A stretch of DNA of 64,000 nucleotides from Azolla caroliniana (Eukaryota > Polypodiophyta), in NCBI GenBank assembly GCA_043228905.1, contig JBHGNT010000122.1, forward strand, positions 1 to 64,000. Reading direction: 5' to 3'. Positions within the stretch are counted from its first letter, which is position 1. Each line of letters starts with the position of its first letter. The translations under genes and the position numbers were made by a program. The notes below the pieces were generated by a model. It was not told the origin of the DNA. It was given only the letters and a program-made list of their open reading frames with translations, and did no database searches. This document shows, in pieces, positions 48,072 to 60,625 of the stretch.

Positions 48072-50727
48072 AGATCGAGATCAAATTCAGGCCACAAGTG
48101 ACAATAGCTACAGCGATAATGTTTTGTCATCGGTTTTTTCTACGGAAATCACATGCCAAGAATGACAGATATGTAAGTTCATGTTCCTAAAGCTTTAATC
48201 TTCATTTTTTTGTTTTTTATAATTAAAGATGTCATGACAATATGATTTCTCTATGTAATAAATATGCATCTTGAATGGCTCTTTTATAGTTAAAAGTGTG
48301 TTTGAAGCATTCTTTTTACTAGACAGGGGATTTAGTAGATTTATTGGGAAATGGAACAGATTGATGGATTTGTTCATTCCCATTTTCAGTAAGTCATGGT
48401 ATTCATAATTACCATTGAAGAAAGTCATAACTCAAAATGTATGCTTTTTATCAATCAAAACAGTGGGTTATTGAGGACACCATTGATTCAGATTTTTTAA
48501 CATCGAAATGTCCATGATAATATTTACACAGATGGAATTTATAATAATGGGAAAATTCTGGTGCCATTCAGTTATTAGGTATAAGTTATAATGGTTTGAA
48601 ATAAATAGGAATGCACACTATTCAATTTTCATTATTGCCACTGCATGACCAAGGTGATTTTAGTTGGTAGGAAACACAAAATGAATATGAGTAGGGAAAC
48701 TAAAGTAATGAACTATTGCTAATTGAAATACTGATACCACTATTACTGTGATGAAAACTAAAACTCTAAATTGCATTTGGACATCACTTTCTTCACGTTG
48801 TTTTATTCTCATCAAGACTGTAGATTGTAGGAGTACAATTAACTTATAACTCAGCATCATTCAAATTTTGAATTTTACAAATATCTGAACAAAGTATTTT
48901 GTCATTCATGTTCTGAGCTGGCTACATTGAGGAGATAAGTAAGGCATGTTAGCCTTTTTTTCTATGGATGACTATTCTTCTCATTCTTTGATTGCAATGT
49001 CCTTAGGTCTCAACACAACCCATTCTGGTACCTAAAGCTGGTGCTCTTCTATTTTGCAAACCATATTTTTTACCAATATTATATATTAACAACTTAACAA
49101 ACTTGACTCCATTTAGAAAGTGTCTTCGTGGGATGCCAACAATGACCATCATGAGAATGGCCGTTGGACAGAAGTCATTATTTTCATATACTGGGCTCAG
49201 GGACTACCCTTGTATTGGGGTTTAATAAGTTGAAATGTATGAAACGTTAATGGAACATGATATTTAGAGATTCGTAAACTATTGGTGTTAGAAAAAACTC
49301 ATCGATCACTATTGCATTGGGTCTCAAGTGGAAGTAGTTGCCTGCAGGTGATTGCAACTGTTTGTATGTTCTTGGCTGGAAAAGTTGAAGAGACTCCAAA
49401 ACTGCTTCAAAATGTAATCTGTGTTGCATATGAAATAAGACACAGAAAAGACCCAGCAGCAGTTCAACGAATTAAGATGAAGGTGAGTAGAGAAAGCAAT
49501 TTTGTTCTTTTTTGGCCATCATGAAGACATCTATTATCTTTTACCAGGAAGTTCTGGAGCAAGAGAAAGAGCTTGCACTTTTAGCAGAATATCATGTTCT
49601 TTCCACTTTGGAGTTTGATCTAAATATCCATCATCCGTATAAACCTCTTGTTGCTGCTATTAAGAAGTTCAAAGTTGCCCAACATGCCCTTGCTCAAGTT
49701 GCTTGGAATTTTATTAATGATGGGTATGGTTTAATATTGTACAGTCAACATTTCAACGCTTTTATTTGCTAGGACAGCAGTCAACTCAGCTATGAATATT
49801 TCAGGTTGCGCACGTCACTTTGCTTACAATTTAAAGCTCATCAGATTGCTGCGGGGGCGATCTTTCTTGCTGCGAAGTTTTTAAAAGTGAAACTACCTTC
49901 CATTGGTAAAAAACCTTGGTGGCAAGAGTTTGATGTTACTCCTAGACAGCTAGAAGGTGAAGACAATGGTTTACATGATATATTCCAGTATTATGCGTTC
50001 TGTGTAAGGCTTTTTAGAAAATGTTGGGTTTCCTTTATTTCTTACAGATGTAAGCAACCAAATGCTTGAATTATATGAACAAAATAGGGAGATTCCTGCT
50101 ACTCGCCCTGCTGGCTCTATGAATCATGATAAAAAGGCTGTAAATGCTCTACCACCTGGTACACCACAGGTTGTGGAGAAGAGATCAACTGTTGATGTGA
50201 AGCCAAAAACAGCGGTAGAGTCAAGCCAGCGGCCATATAACCAGGGAGAAGCTAAGGCATCTTCTGCTGAGTTGGAGCAAGTAAATATAGAAAAGCTCAA
50301 AACTGCAGTAGAGAAGAGAAGAAAGCTAAAAGCAGAAGGTGGAGGAGTGACCAAGTCCAAACTAGAGCTGACTGATGAAGAGGAACTGCTTGAAAGGGAG
50401 ATGGAAAATGGGCGCAAAGATGGTTATCCAGAGAATGCTTCTCATGGACATGTACATAAGAATACAGATCACTATGCTCATTTTTCTAACACAGAAGGTG
50501 GTGGATCGTTAAATGTCGTTTCTTATACAGACATGGATGAAGATTTAGAAATTGATCATGTTGAAAGCTCTTCAGAGAATAAGTCACGACATTCACATGT
50601 GAAGGATTATCATCACACATCTCGAACTCAACGAATGGATAAACTTGATTATCACCATCGGCGCCCAAAATGCAGAGACATGCAGGAAAGAGAACATAAA
50701 AGGTCTCGTCATGAGCAAGTCAATTAA
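44024..50727 (+). CDS. Cyclin T (CYCT1-type), P-TEFb-like regulatory cyclin
   Basis: Regulatory partner of CDK9/CDKC kinases that phosphorylate the RNA polymerase II tail (family knowledge). Six coding exons: 44024-44241, 48091-48172, 49348-49482, 49548-49723, 49805-49956 and 50048-50727. They total 1443 nt, 480 aa. The first cyclin fold covers residues about 25-170: [56 protein letters not shown]. The second covers about 170-255: [44 protein letters not shown]. The rest is a charged, low-complexity tail. The small exon at 48091-48172 sits just after a GA microsatellite and is easily missed. Coding intron 1 (3.8 kb) holds a LINE relic. Confidence 0.95.
46806..47965 (+). mobile_element. Decayed LINE in cyclin T intron 1
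   Basis: Plus-strand relic of the same broad family as the LINE at 57-59 kb. [18 protein letters not shown] corresponds to its LERPLVVMLSRQLRSK. Next come [16 protein letters not shown] and a Cys-rich tail ([19 protein letters not shown]). The end, [18 protein letters not shown] plus stop, occurs again about 125 bp later as [17 protein letters not shown]. The last ~125 bp are thus tandemly duplicated (about 47790-47960). Frameshifts throughout. Confidence 0.78.
48014..48070 (+). repeat. (GA)n microsatellite next to cyclin T exon 2
   Basis: About 27 GA units end 21 bp before the exon 2 acceptor, where a polypyrimidine tract would normally lie. The remaining acceptor context is tagatcgagatcaaattcag. 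Confidence 0.85.
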
Positions 50728-53700
50728 TTGTGTTGTTGCATTATAATACAAATCGAGGTATGCTGGATTTCATAGCATATGCAACATACTACACTGCAAA
50801 GCCACAAATGAGGACGATAGAATTTCTTATGCAATCACCAGGGGAACAGTTTTTGGGGATAGTATATATGATAATATTGGGTCTCTCTATTAGCTATCAG
50901 ACAGTGCTGTAATAAGGTTTTGGGGGGTATAAGTAGGTGAACCTAATCTTGTATCATGAGTTATTTTGGAGAGATCTGTTCAAAAGCCACTGAAAGTGCG
51001 TTAATAACTTGTCCTTTATGGTCTCATGCCTCAAGGGTGGAACTGCATGGATCATATTCGTATAGAATAGTGAGGACACTCCAATCGAAATATTGGATGA
51101 GTACATGTGGTAATGGTGATGATGAGTCTTATTTTTCATACCAAGTATTCTGAGCCTATAAAAGATTTCTTCTGACCTTTGTGCTGTTACAATTCTGGCA
51201 ATCACTTACACACATTGGTTGAATGGGAATGAGAAATTTCCAAGTAGCTTTGTGTAACATGTAAGTTCAACAATTATGTAAAAAACATTTTGAAACTGTA
51301 AAGATGCTCGTTGGATAGAAATATATTTTCATTTGTTTGTCTTTGGTATTTTGGGTTTATGGATGGTTGATTTGCTAAGAAATGATAAAATATGCCTGCT
51401 CTTGTTCTAGCCCTATATTTAAGGCTGGCTGGTTCCCCCATGCCTTTCATATGATCTTGGAAAATGGAGATGTAAGCATTATTGAAAATTGGCTTTGATA
51501 TATCTGTTGCATTGCAAATGTGAGATATGCCAAATTGAACGAAATGTTGATGTGCCCTTTTAAACGCTTGCTACAACTTTTCTTTCTAGTTTTTGTGCAC
51601 AACAAGACACTCTTCACACATGTATATAGAGATCCATATAGACATTGAAGCTTTGATTAATTACAATATAGCTCAAATTCACATAATGTCATTTCAAGAA
51701 CACAAGTTCACACAAGGTGACAAAGTGCATCTTAGTTTGTGGGTACTTAATGTGCATATTGTTAAGTATTATAGTTATAAATGTGCGTCTTATTTTTTGT
51801 GCTTGCTCTACATCCTAATCATGGTATGTGACCATTTAGTTTGACATCACAATACCATCTTTCTCTCTTTCTCAAGATCATAGAGACTATAAGCCGTTAA
51901 CTTGATGTTGTATCTTACAAGGATGCCCTTCTTGGTATTCGCGTCTAATTGTTTCCTATGCTTATTAAGTACATGCACACAATGATATGTAAAATTGGAC
52001 CTTCACAAATGAGTTTGCATGAGTAAGTAATAATGAAGACAATAGTGAGCAAGATCAATAAAGAGATGTTTGCTTCCAAAAGTTGTGCCTTCTTTATAAG
52101 ACAATGCACCCAATAATATGTACAACTGAACCTTCATAGATGAGTTTGCATGACTAATTAATAATGAAGACAATAGAAAACAAGATCAATATAGAGAATT
52201 TGTTCCCTTCCAAAAGTTGTGCCTTCTTTTCTATAGTGCGAATCATTAGTGCACTTCATTTTGAAAAAAATTGGTTCAAAAGGTCTTGATGTTACAAGCA
52301 TGACCATAACTTATCCCATGGTAAGTTGTACCATTGGATTCTAAACATGAGAATAACATGTTAGGGTTAATCGAGAGGGTAAACAAGGGAGGATTACTTT
52401 TAATCTTAGGAATTGAGACAACCCATAAGGGCCAAATGTAAACTTGCCTGTGGGCCTTAGGTTTAGCTATAAATACAAGGCCTAGCTACCCTCGTTTGGG
52501 AGATAATCCGACTACGTCGAGATTGTGATCTTATGGTGAAAAGATACTAGTAGCAAGCGCACCAAAACCAACTATGACTCAATGTTATGGCACTAATATG
52601 GGACATGGATCAAGGCTCGAGTCCGTCTCAATCCATTCGCTAAAGGGTGGCCGGGTAGATTGACACCCTTCTTTCTTTCTATTTTTCTTTACTATCAATC
52701 ATTTATTCCTTATTTCATGCTTACATTAGAAATAATCTCTAACACTTCAAGAAGTTAATAAGAATGCCTTGTCAATGTTGAAATTACCAAAGCGTCATTT
52801 AGAATGTAAAGAAAAGAAAATTTACAACATGTATTGCATCGCACCTCAATAAAACATTGTATCCTATTTAGACATGCATCATCCCACGTTCATAGAGAAA
52901 AGAAAGTGAATAGCTCAAAAACTTCACAGTTTATAGGGAAGCATTCTTGAGGGATATCGATGGTGATTGAAAGTGAGACCAAACGGCAGTTTAAAAATAT
53001 ATACATATATATAAAAGAACGTCATACATCTGCAATGAAAGCAACCCATGGATATTATATTCATTCTGGGTAAAATCATGGATGACGATTTCCAAAGAAA
53101 GACTTAGACACATTGTATGGCATTGCAAAAGAATACAACACTTAAAAGGCTGAATGGAAAGCCATATGTTGATTAACTGCAGCACCCCATAGACAAAGGG
53201 GTTCTATGTTACAAATGGATATACTGCAAATCAAGCATGTCTCAAATTGACAATACGATCCCCAATCTCAAATTTGTAATGCATAAAATTCATTACTAGC
53301 TTATTTACTACTTTCGGTAAATTGACCTTCCTTTCTCTTTCTAGAAAATAGAAAAATATTTGCATGTTCTAGTTATTCCTGCATAGAGCTCTCCATAACA
53401 AAACATACTCTCATTCCATCTTTCACTGTCTTGAAAATAGAAATATGTTTACATGTTCTAGTTACTCCTGCACTGTTCTTTTCTCCATACACAAATTCTA
53501 CTCAAATTCTTCATTACTACTTACTCAAATTCTATCTTCAACTCTCTCTAGAAAATAGTTCACACATTCTAGTTTTCTTGCATAGTGGTCTCTGTATACA
53601 AATTCAACATTAACTTCTTCACTAATTATTCTAATTCCATCTTGCATTCTCTCTAGTAGGCGTTAATATCTTTAGAGCCATGATTCATGAATCATATTTC

Positions 53701-53892
53701 ATAGGTAGTGCATCACATCTGGTTTGTAATACAAATATGGTGGTACTCATGGGTTACTTATTCAGATTAATTATAATACATATACCTTACATCTTAAACA
53801 AAGGAAAAAAACTTGTAACCTCAAGAATGCAGGAAATTTCTGTAATTTGAATGATTTATATTTCAGATTATTTATAAAGATTGCATAAATAC
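50728..53892. other. Intergenic between cyclin T and dienoyl-CoA isomerase, with tandem repeats
   Basis: 3' flank of cyclin T, then AT-rich DNA. Two ~135-bp units at about 51965-52235 share acaatgatatgtaaa/ataatatgtacaa, gaccttca.a.atgagtttgc and ttccaaaagttgtgccttct. At about 53335-53620 three looser ~110-bp units share gaaaatag, catgttctagtta.tcctgc and atacaaattc. No gene recognised. Confidence 0.6.
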
Positions 53893-55094
53893 CTACAGCT
53901 TGGAGAAGCTAGGCTTCCTTTTCTGCATTGATGCATCCATGGCTTTCTTCAAGTCATTTGAGTCAAGCATGGCTGAGTTCCAAGTAGCAACATAGTCAAG
54001 TCCATCATGAATACTTAAATCCCGTGATTTAATTAGTACTTTCTTGATTCCAACAACAGTTAAAGGCGACTTGGATGCAATGTTTTCTGCGAGGGAAATC
54101 ACGTATTCTTCCATGGCTTCTTTTGAGGTGAAGACATTGTTAACAAGACCTATACTCTTCGCCTCTATCGCTGAAACTTTGCGCCCTGTGAGAGCTAATT
54201 CCATGGTGTTTCCATAGCCAACAATGAAAGGCAACCTTTGAAGTGTTCCAAGGTCAGCAACTATGGCTAGGTCTACTTCCTTCACAGAAAAATATGCGTC
54301 CATGCTACAGTACCTGACGTCAACAAGCATATATAAAGAAGATAAAGGTCCCATTTCTAACTTTTTACTTTACGAGAAATAATAGACCAGCTTGTTGAAG
54401 GGAATATTTTCCCTCATAAAACCATTGAGGTTTTCGTCAAGCCAAACAAGTTATGACCCCAGTTTTGACTTAAAAACAGGATATCTTCTTCAACAGAAAG
54501 GTCTAGTTTTTCTTCACCAATGAGGAACATTTAGTTTTCCCTTCGAGATTAGAAATAATTAGCATTTATTCAACATAGAGATTTAGTTTTTTCTGCAACA
54601 CGATAATTAGGGTTTCTTTGACGGAAAGAAGAAATGATTCCATAAATATCTCACCTGAGGTCACAAGCAGCGATCAAATCAACACCAGCTCCAATACAAG
54701 CTCCATGAATGGCTGCAATCACAGGTTTTCTGCAAGACTCTATGGAAGAAAAAGATTCCTGCAAATTCTTAATGAAACGCAGATTTTTCTCTCTATACGT
54801 CGCACCACCCCTAAGATCAACTTGATATTTTCCTTTTTCTTTTTCTCCATAGCCAGGGTTTTTCTGGGAAAGGAGGAGGGACAGGTCGATTCCTGCGCAG
54901 AAGTTCTTACCCGAAGCACTGAGAATGATAACACGGACATCTGTGCAAGAGTCGAGGTAAGAGATGGCGAGAGGTAGTTCTGAGAAGAGGGATGGATCGA
55001 ATGCGTTGGAGCGAAGGGGACGATGGAGAGATAGCTTGGCGACGCCTTGGTCTGGTCCTTCGAGCTTCAAGCTGCGCCATTGCTGCTGCTCCAT
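53893..55094 (-). CDS. DCI1: Delta(3,5)-Delta(2,4)-dienoyl-CoA isomerase, peroxisomal
   Basis: Auxiliary enzyme of peroxisomal beta-oxidation; it moves double bonds of 3,5-dienoyl-CoA so that odd-position unsaturated fatty acids can be degraded (family knowledge). Two exons, 55094-54655 and 54313-53893, total 861 nt, 286 aa. Crotonase fold: oxyanion-hole segments SGKNFCAGIDLSLL and HGACIGAGVDLIAACDLRYC. The acidic residues typical of this subfamily are present: Asp in AACDLRYC, Glu in SVKEVDLAI and Asp in VADLGTLQRLP. That set favours dienoyl-CoA isomerase over plain enoyl-CoA hydratase. The C-terminus is SKL, a canonical PTS1 peroxisome signal. Start ATG at 55092-55094 (MEQQQWRSLKL). Confidence 0.95.
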
Positions 55095-56560
55095 CGCCTT
55101 CGTCCTCTTCGTTTCTTCGCTTTCTTTCTTTCTTCTTCATTGGCAATAGAAGAAAATCTCAGAGTTTTGCTTTTTTGTTATTTCTCAGAATGCCCTTTGG
55201 TTTTCATTATTTCCCTCAGATGCCCTTCTCCTACTCCACACACACAAATACATGCAAATATATATATATCTATATATATATATATATATATATAATGACA
55301 CACATGAGAGGGGGATGAAAACACACACAAATACAAGAAAATTTCAAATAGATATATAATGACACACATGATAGGGGGATGAAAAATGCACTTTGTCCAC
55401 CCTTCATTTCTCTCGAGGCAATGGGGCTCATGGCATGTTTGGAGGATGTGTTGAATGAATGCCTTTACATCTCATGCATAAGCACGAGCGCAACACCATA
55501 TTACGTGATCGAAATGTAGTTTTGCTTTCATAGTTCTCGATTATGGAAATGTTGGGTGGTTGTCGTACGAGGACATCTCTATACATGTTTTTGATTTGGC
55601 ACTATATTCAAATCACGTGAAACCCTTTTGCCAACCAGTTTCTTAATATGAACTTAAGTGGTTGGTATGAACTTCCATAACATCAAAAAACTCACCTATG
55701 TGACTCGTATATCTGTCTCGAGGAGGAGTGTATGTTTACTTCCTCTTAAGACGATGATACATGTCCTGTGTGTGGCCCCGCTTCTTCCAATGCGCACAGA
55801 AGAGGTTTGGTTTCTTTGAGTCGTTGTCAAGAGCCTCGTTGGATTGCTTATGTTTCACAATGAGCATGACATTCAACCTTTTGGCAAACTTGGGTTTATT
55901 GTGGGCTTTCTTAGTTGCATTGAAATAAAATATGATATTTTAGATCACCTTTGAGGGAAATACCTTGATGGCAATTATTTCTCAAAATACTAGATGAAAG
56001 CCGGAACTGGTTTAGAGCTATTACTAGCATCCTACCCTCGAAAATGACTTTCACATTGCAAACGATTTGCTCTACCATAGTGGAAAGGTTTGTGTTCAAG
56101 ATTTACCAAACGTTAAATATAAAATTCTTCATGAATGTCATGATGCATTGTCTTCTAGTCATCCTCTGGAATGCAATGCATAGTCATTCTCATCTCGACT
56201 ACCTTTTTTTGGCCTACGATGTATTTGACAATCTATTCACCTTTCTTTTACTTTAATCCGGTCTACTAATTAGTAATAGACTCTCTAACATGAGTGGTTT
56301 GCATGTATGCAAAAACTCGCATTGAAAACTCTCCATTTGAGATAGACCATTTTCTAGGCACCGATGGTTCTCTTTAATGAAGAGTATGTCTTCTTTAACC
56401 TCAACCTCTTCCGTTATTTGCGCACATGTGTAGAGTGTTTCATTGTAGTTCCAATTTGCAATGTATAATTGTGAATGTGTTGCTTCAAAGCAACACATTT
56501 GATAGCGTTGTTATTGATAAAGACGAGACATTGTTGTAAAGAACCTTTTTGCCTTGCCTT
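55095..56560. other. Intergenic, (TA)n microsatellite, otherwise unrecognised
   Basis: Upstream of the isomerase. Contains (TA)n near 55258-55293 and a short direct repeat, ataatgacacacatga.agggggatgaaaa, at about 55293 and 55355. No convincing frame in the remaining ~1.1 kb. Confidence 0.5.
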
Positions 56561-56599
56561 TTATTGTTTTTGTAGTTGACCCGCACCTTTGTCAAGCTG

Positions 56600-56672
56600 T
56601 ATTAGAGAGAGAGAGAGAGAGAGAATTAGAATTAGAATTAGAATTTTTATCGTCCATAAAGAGGCCAATTTT

Positions 56673-56761
<89 letters not shown>

Positions 56762-56815
56762 AAGAAGAAAGAAAGATATATTAACGTCTTCTAAGGCCAA
56801 AATTGGCCCATGAGA
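56600..56815 (+). repeat. (GA)n microsatellites with a LINE-tail fragment
   Basis: GA runs at about 56605-56624 and 56677-56758 are followed by agatatattaacgtcttcta and ggccaaaattgg. That tail matches the end of the LINE relic in the cyclin T intron ([11 protein letters not shown] region), so this looks like a 3'-end LINE fragment whose microsatellite has expanded. Confidence 0.55.
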
Positions 56816-56978
56816 CAAAAGGTGTACAACAAAAATGGGATATTTGCCCATTCATCGAAAGTAAAAATAAAAATAAGATAAAATAGAGTTTAAGCTAAAT
56901 AGTTCTAAGAAAACAACAAACATGTTCTATATAAAAAACATGTTCTACAATGAGAATGATTCTATACTAGGCCTAATT

Positions 56979-59411
56979 TCATTTCCATCCAAGTCTCTCG
57001 AAGAGAAGCGGGGGGTCAAAGGGTTGCCATGATGTGGATGTGGCCCGTGGTCCCCATGTAAGAGGTACCCCAACCATAGCTTCGAGTCGACGTAGCTCAC
57101 GTTCCCTTATCTTCTTAATCTTTTCTACTCCACGTTGACTTGTGTTGAAGCCCAACATCCGAGGACGTTTGGTTGCTCTTTGTATTTCTGCTTCCTCAAG
57201 GGAGAGGCCGAGCGGCATAAGTGTATCCACATTCATCGTCTCCCCATGTTCCTGAAAAATTACACTAGGTACATGTTGATGAGTAGTAAAAGGGTTATGA
57301 TTAACACTTTGTAGTTTATCCTCCCTATGTTGTTTTAGCTCTAAGATATACCTACCTAGTCTCTTTACACTCGGGGTATCTAATAGTTTGGAGAGGGTGG
57401 GAGAGGGTCCTAGTATGTCTTGGTATTCCGCCCGTATCTCGGCATAAGTTGGGCACTTGCATGTGAAGTGATACTCATCCTCTATCTCTATGTGGCATAA
57501 CCTACATAGCCTTTCCTCTCTAGGGACTCTATTAGCTCGACCATTCTCAATCTCAAGTTGGTGAGATGATATCCTAAGTTGTCCAATGGCCACCCTTAGT
57601 GCATTTGATAAGAAAGTATCTAGGTATCTTGGTCGTGTAATAAACCCTAACTTAGAGAAGTGCAAGAAGTGTTCCTTATAGTACACCATTTTAGATGGGA
57701 GTGGCTCTCGTGGGGTGATCCATTTGTATCGAGTGTAGATTTGCCATATTTCTTGGCGTATCACTTTATTACGATCTTCACGAGAGATTAAAGTTTGATC
57801 AGTCCCATGGTTGTACTTAAGGGGAGGTAGGTTATTAATGTCTATGCCATTTGCAAATAACCAACTCACCACAATGCTATACCAAGAGTTGGTGTCTCCA
57901 GACACATGTAAGGATCGGGATGCCTCAAAGGCTCGACGGGATATCCTATCTTGTGGTTGACTATGTATCCGATGAATAAAAGCTACCACTTGAAAGAGTG
58001 CTTCTACTAACATCGGGGGTAGGCTAAACTCCGCTCTAATAATGTCATGTGGTACTGTCGATTTGCTTCGGAGTTGACGTGATAACATCACCACTAAAGG
58101 TCTCTCCAATTGCGTCCACATGAAAGATGGTAGACCTGGAGCCCATACTACTGATGCATACATGAGGGACGGGGTCACTAATGAGTCGAAAAGCCATCCC
58201 TTAGTCCGTGGCTCTTGAAAGTATGCTTGGTGGCATTGTCTCTCTAAGAGTGAGAGGGATGCATATCCTCTCGTTAGCCTATCTTTGGCTGCCTGGGTCA
58301 TCGAGAATTTACCTGAGCGAGCACTAAAAGTGACTCCCAAGTATACATAAGATCCCACCACCTCAACTAGTTTATGAGAGAGGATGAGGTGACATTTACT
58401 CCTAACTCTGGACGATGTATGAAAGATAAGGACTTTAGTTTTCGCTAGATTCACTACCAGTCCTCGTTGTGTACAAAAGTCATCTAGGGCATTAAGATGC
58501 TTTTGTAGGTCGTGTTCCGACTCCGAGAGCAAGACAATGTCATCTGCGTAGAGTAAGAGACTAACTTGCGTATCCCCAATAGCCACTCCTTTGCCTCCCT
58601 TACGAGCAATAAAATCAGTGATCTCATCAATGTAGATCCCAAAAAGAGTCGGTGATAGGGGGCAACCCTGTTTTACACCAATGGTGCTAGTGAAACAATC
58701 GGATAGGCCACCTGGGCATCTTACACGCCCATAGACTTGCTCATATAGGGCATAAATGGCCCAAATCATGTCATTTGGTATCTCCAAGCTCTTAAGTCTA
58801 TCAAACAACCTCTCCCTAGGAACTGTATCAAAGGCTTTGCGAAAGTCCACAAAGCAACAATATAGTTTCTTCTTACGAGCCTTTGTTTGGTCAATTAAGC
58901 ACCTAAGTGTGAAGATGTGGTCAATAGTGGAGAAGGCTCGTCTAAAGCCAGCTTGCTCAGGTGCTCGAAGACTTAATGTTTCCATATAATCACTGAGCTC
59001 CGCTTCCATTACTGCACCATATAGTTTAGCAAGCGTATGACCTATCATAATGGTCCTATATGTATTTGGGTCCATTGGGTCCCCTCCTTTATGTATAGGG
59101 GCCACAGTGTTCATGGCCCATTGTGGTGGAAAACCCTCGGCGAGGGCGCGGTTGAAGATTAGAGTGAGAAGGGGAGCTAGGCACTCTCGAGCATATATGA
59201 TGTGCTCGGCTCGCAATCCTGTGTGGTCCATGGATTTCCTATGTTGTAATTTTTTTATGACCTTCGTGACCCTAGAGGTCGTGAAAAGTGTCCCCATGGT
59301 AGGTCGAGGTGTGGAGGGCATTGGAATGGGTGGTTGGTTCGGGACATGGTAGAGTCTCTCGGTATATGTGTGCCAAATATTGGGATCCTCGATTACATAT
59401 ATTAGAGTGAC
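56979..59411 (-). mobile_element. 5'-truncated LINE with long intact RT frame
   Basis: Minus-strand non-LTR retrotransposon. The open frame gives 780 codons from the Met at 59321, and coding sense (EDPNIWHTYTERLYHV) continues upstream past 59400 with no stop, so that Met is not the true start. RT motifs: FNRALAEGFPPQWAMNTVAP, APEQAGFRRAFSTIDHIFTL, CFVDFRKAFDTVPRERL, GVKQGCPLSPTLFGIYIDEI and LLLYADDIVLLSES. The C-terminal knuckle is CRLCHIEIEDEYHFTC. No AP-endonuclease or ORF1 is upstream, so the copy is truncated and probably inactive. The lack of stops implies recent arrival. Confidence 0.9.
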
Positions 59412-60625
59412 TTCAAATGTTGGACATAAGATGATAATCTCATATTCTATCCCACGTGGAAGTGCTTATTGAAAGGGCGATGGGTTATACCTTGGTAAAG
59501 ACGTTATCTAGACATTGACACATTTCAGATGGGGGGACATGCTTTTCTTATGGTGGCGAGGATACAAGGCACATATTCCCTGTATGCTCAAAAGCCGCGA
59601 AACTTGATTGGGTTGTTAAACATCACCCAATTATGGGCATCACCTATCTAGGAAAGCCTTGTCAAGCTAATCATGGGTTTCTGATCGGGGTGGTAAGAGA
59701 TAGGCGAGGGGGGGGGGGGAATCCTTTGTGACGAAGGATTAAACGAATCGATATTGGCGGGGATGGGAGCCATTATGGACACTCATTGGGTTTGGGGCAG
59801 TTTTGGCGGTGGAGCCCATGTGATGCAATCTAGGGCCCCATTCTCCCTTCTCCAATGTGTGTTTTGTTAGTGTTGTCATTATTGCTATTATTTATGACAG
59901 TGATATATGTATCATAATGTATGTATATGTATGTATGCATATGTATCATGTATGTATGTATATGTATCGTGTATGTATGTATGTATGTATGCATATGTAT
60001 CATGCATGTATGTATATGTATCGTGTATGTATGTATGTATGCATATGTATCAAGTATGTATGTATATGTATCATGTATGTATGTATGTATGTATGAATGA
60101 AGCTCTCTCCTAGGATCCATCATCACACTTTTTTATTTCTCTCCTTTTTTTCTTTTTGCCTTCTATGTTCTCTCTCTTTCATTCTTCTTCGGTCTCGTTG
60201 CGTTTTCTGCTCTGCTCTGCCCTGCCCTGCCCTACTGCCATTCCACCTGTCGAAAAATCAAAGGGAAGAAAGAAGAAGTTTTAGAAAAGAGAATAGAGAT
60301 CCATTCTGCAGCAGAAGATTTTGGGGAAGGACGAGGCGAGGAAGACGGAAACGGAGGGATTTTTCTGAAGAAAAAGAGGAAGATAGGTCCTTTTTCTACA
60401 AGATCAAAGGAAATCCTTTGTGACGAAGGATTAAACGAATCGAATATCCGTTCTGCAGAAGAGAAAGGCGAAATCTTTTCTGAAGAATAAGAAAGAGGAC
60501 AGATACTTTCTGCTGAAGAAGGGGAAAAAAACATCGACAAACAGTTTTAACTTTGAAAGAGAGATATCTGAAAAAGGAAAAAGTAAATAAAGGAACACGA
60601 AGAAGAAAAAGATCTATCTTAAGGG
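59412..60625 (+). promoter_or_regulatory. YKT6 upstream region with ATGT minisatellite
   Basis: Contains a G-run (59708-59719), then an (ATGT)n-type minisatellite at about 59910-60095 (iterated gtatgtatatgtatc.tgtatgt). The CT- then GA-rich stretch up to 60625 is the likely YKT6 5' UTR. A 32-bp segment with internal dyad (AATCCTT...AAGGATT) appears twice, at 59720-59751 and 60412-60443. Confidence 0.5.
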
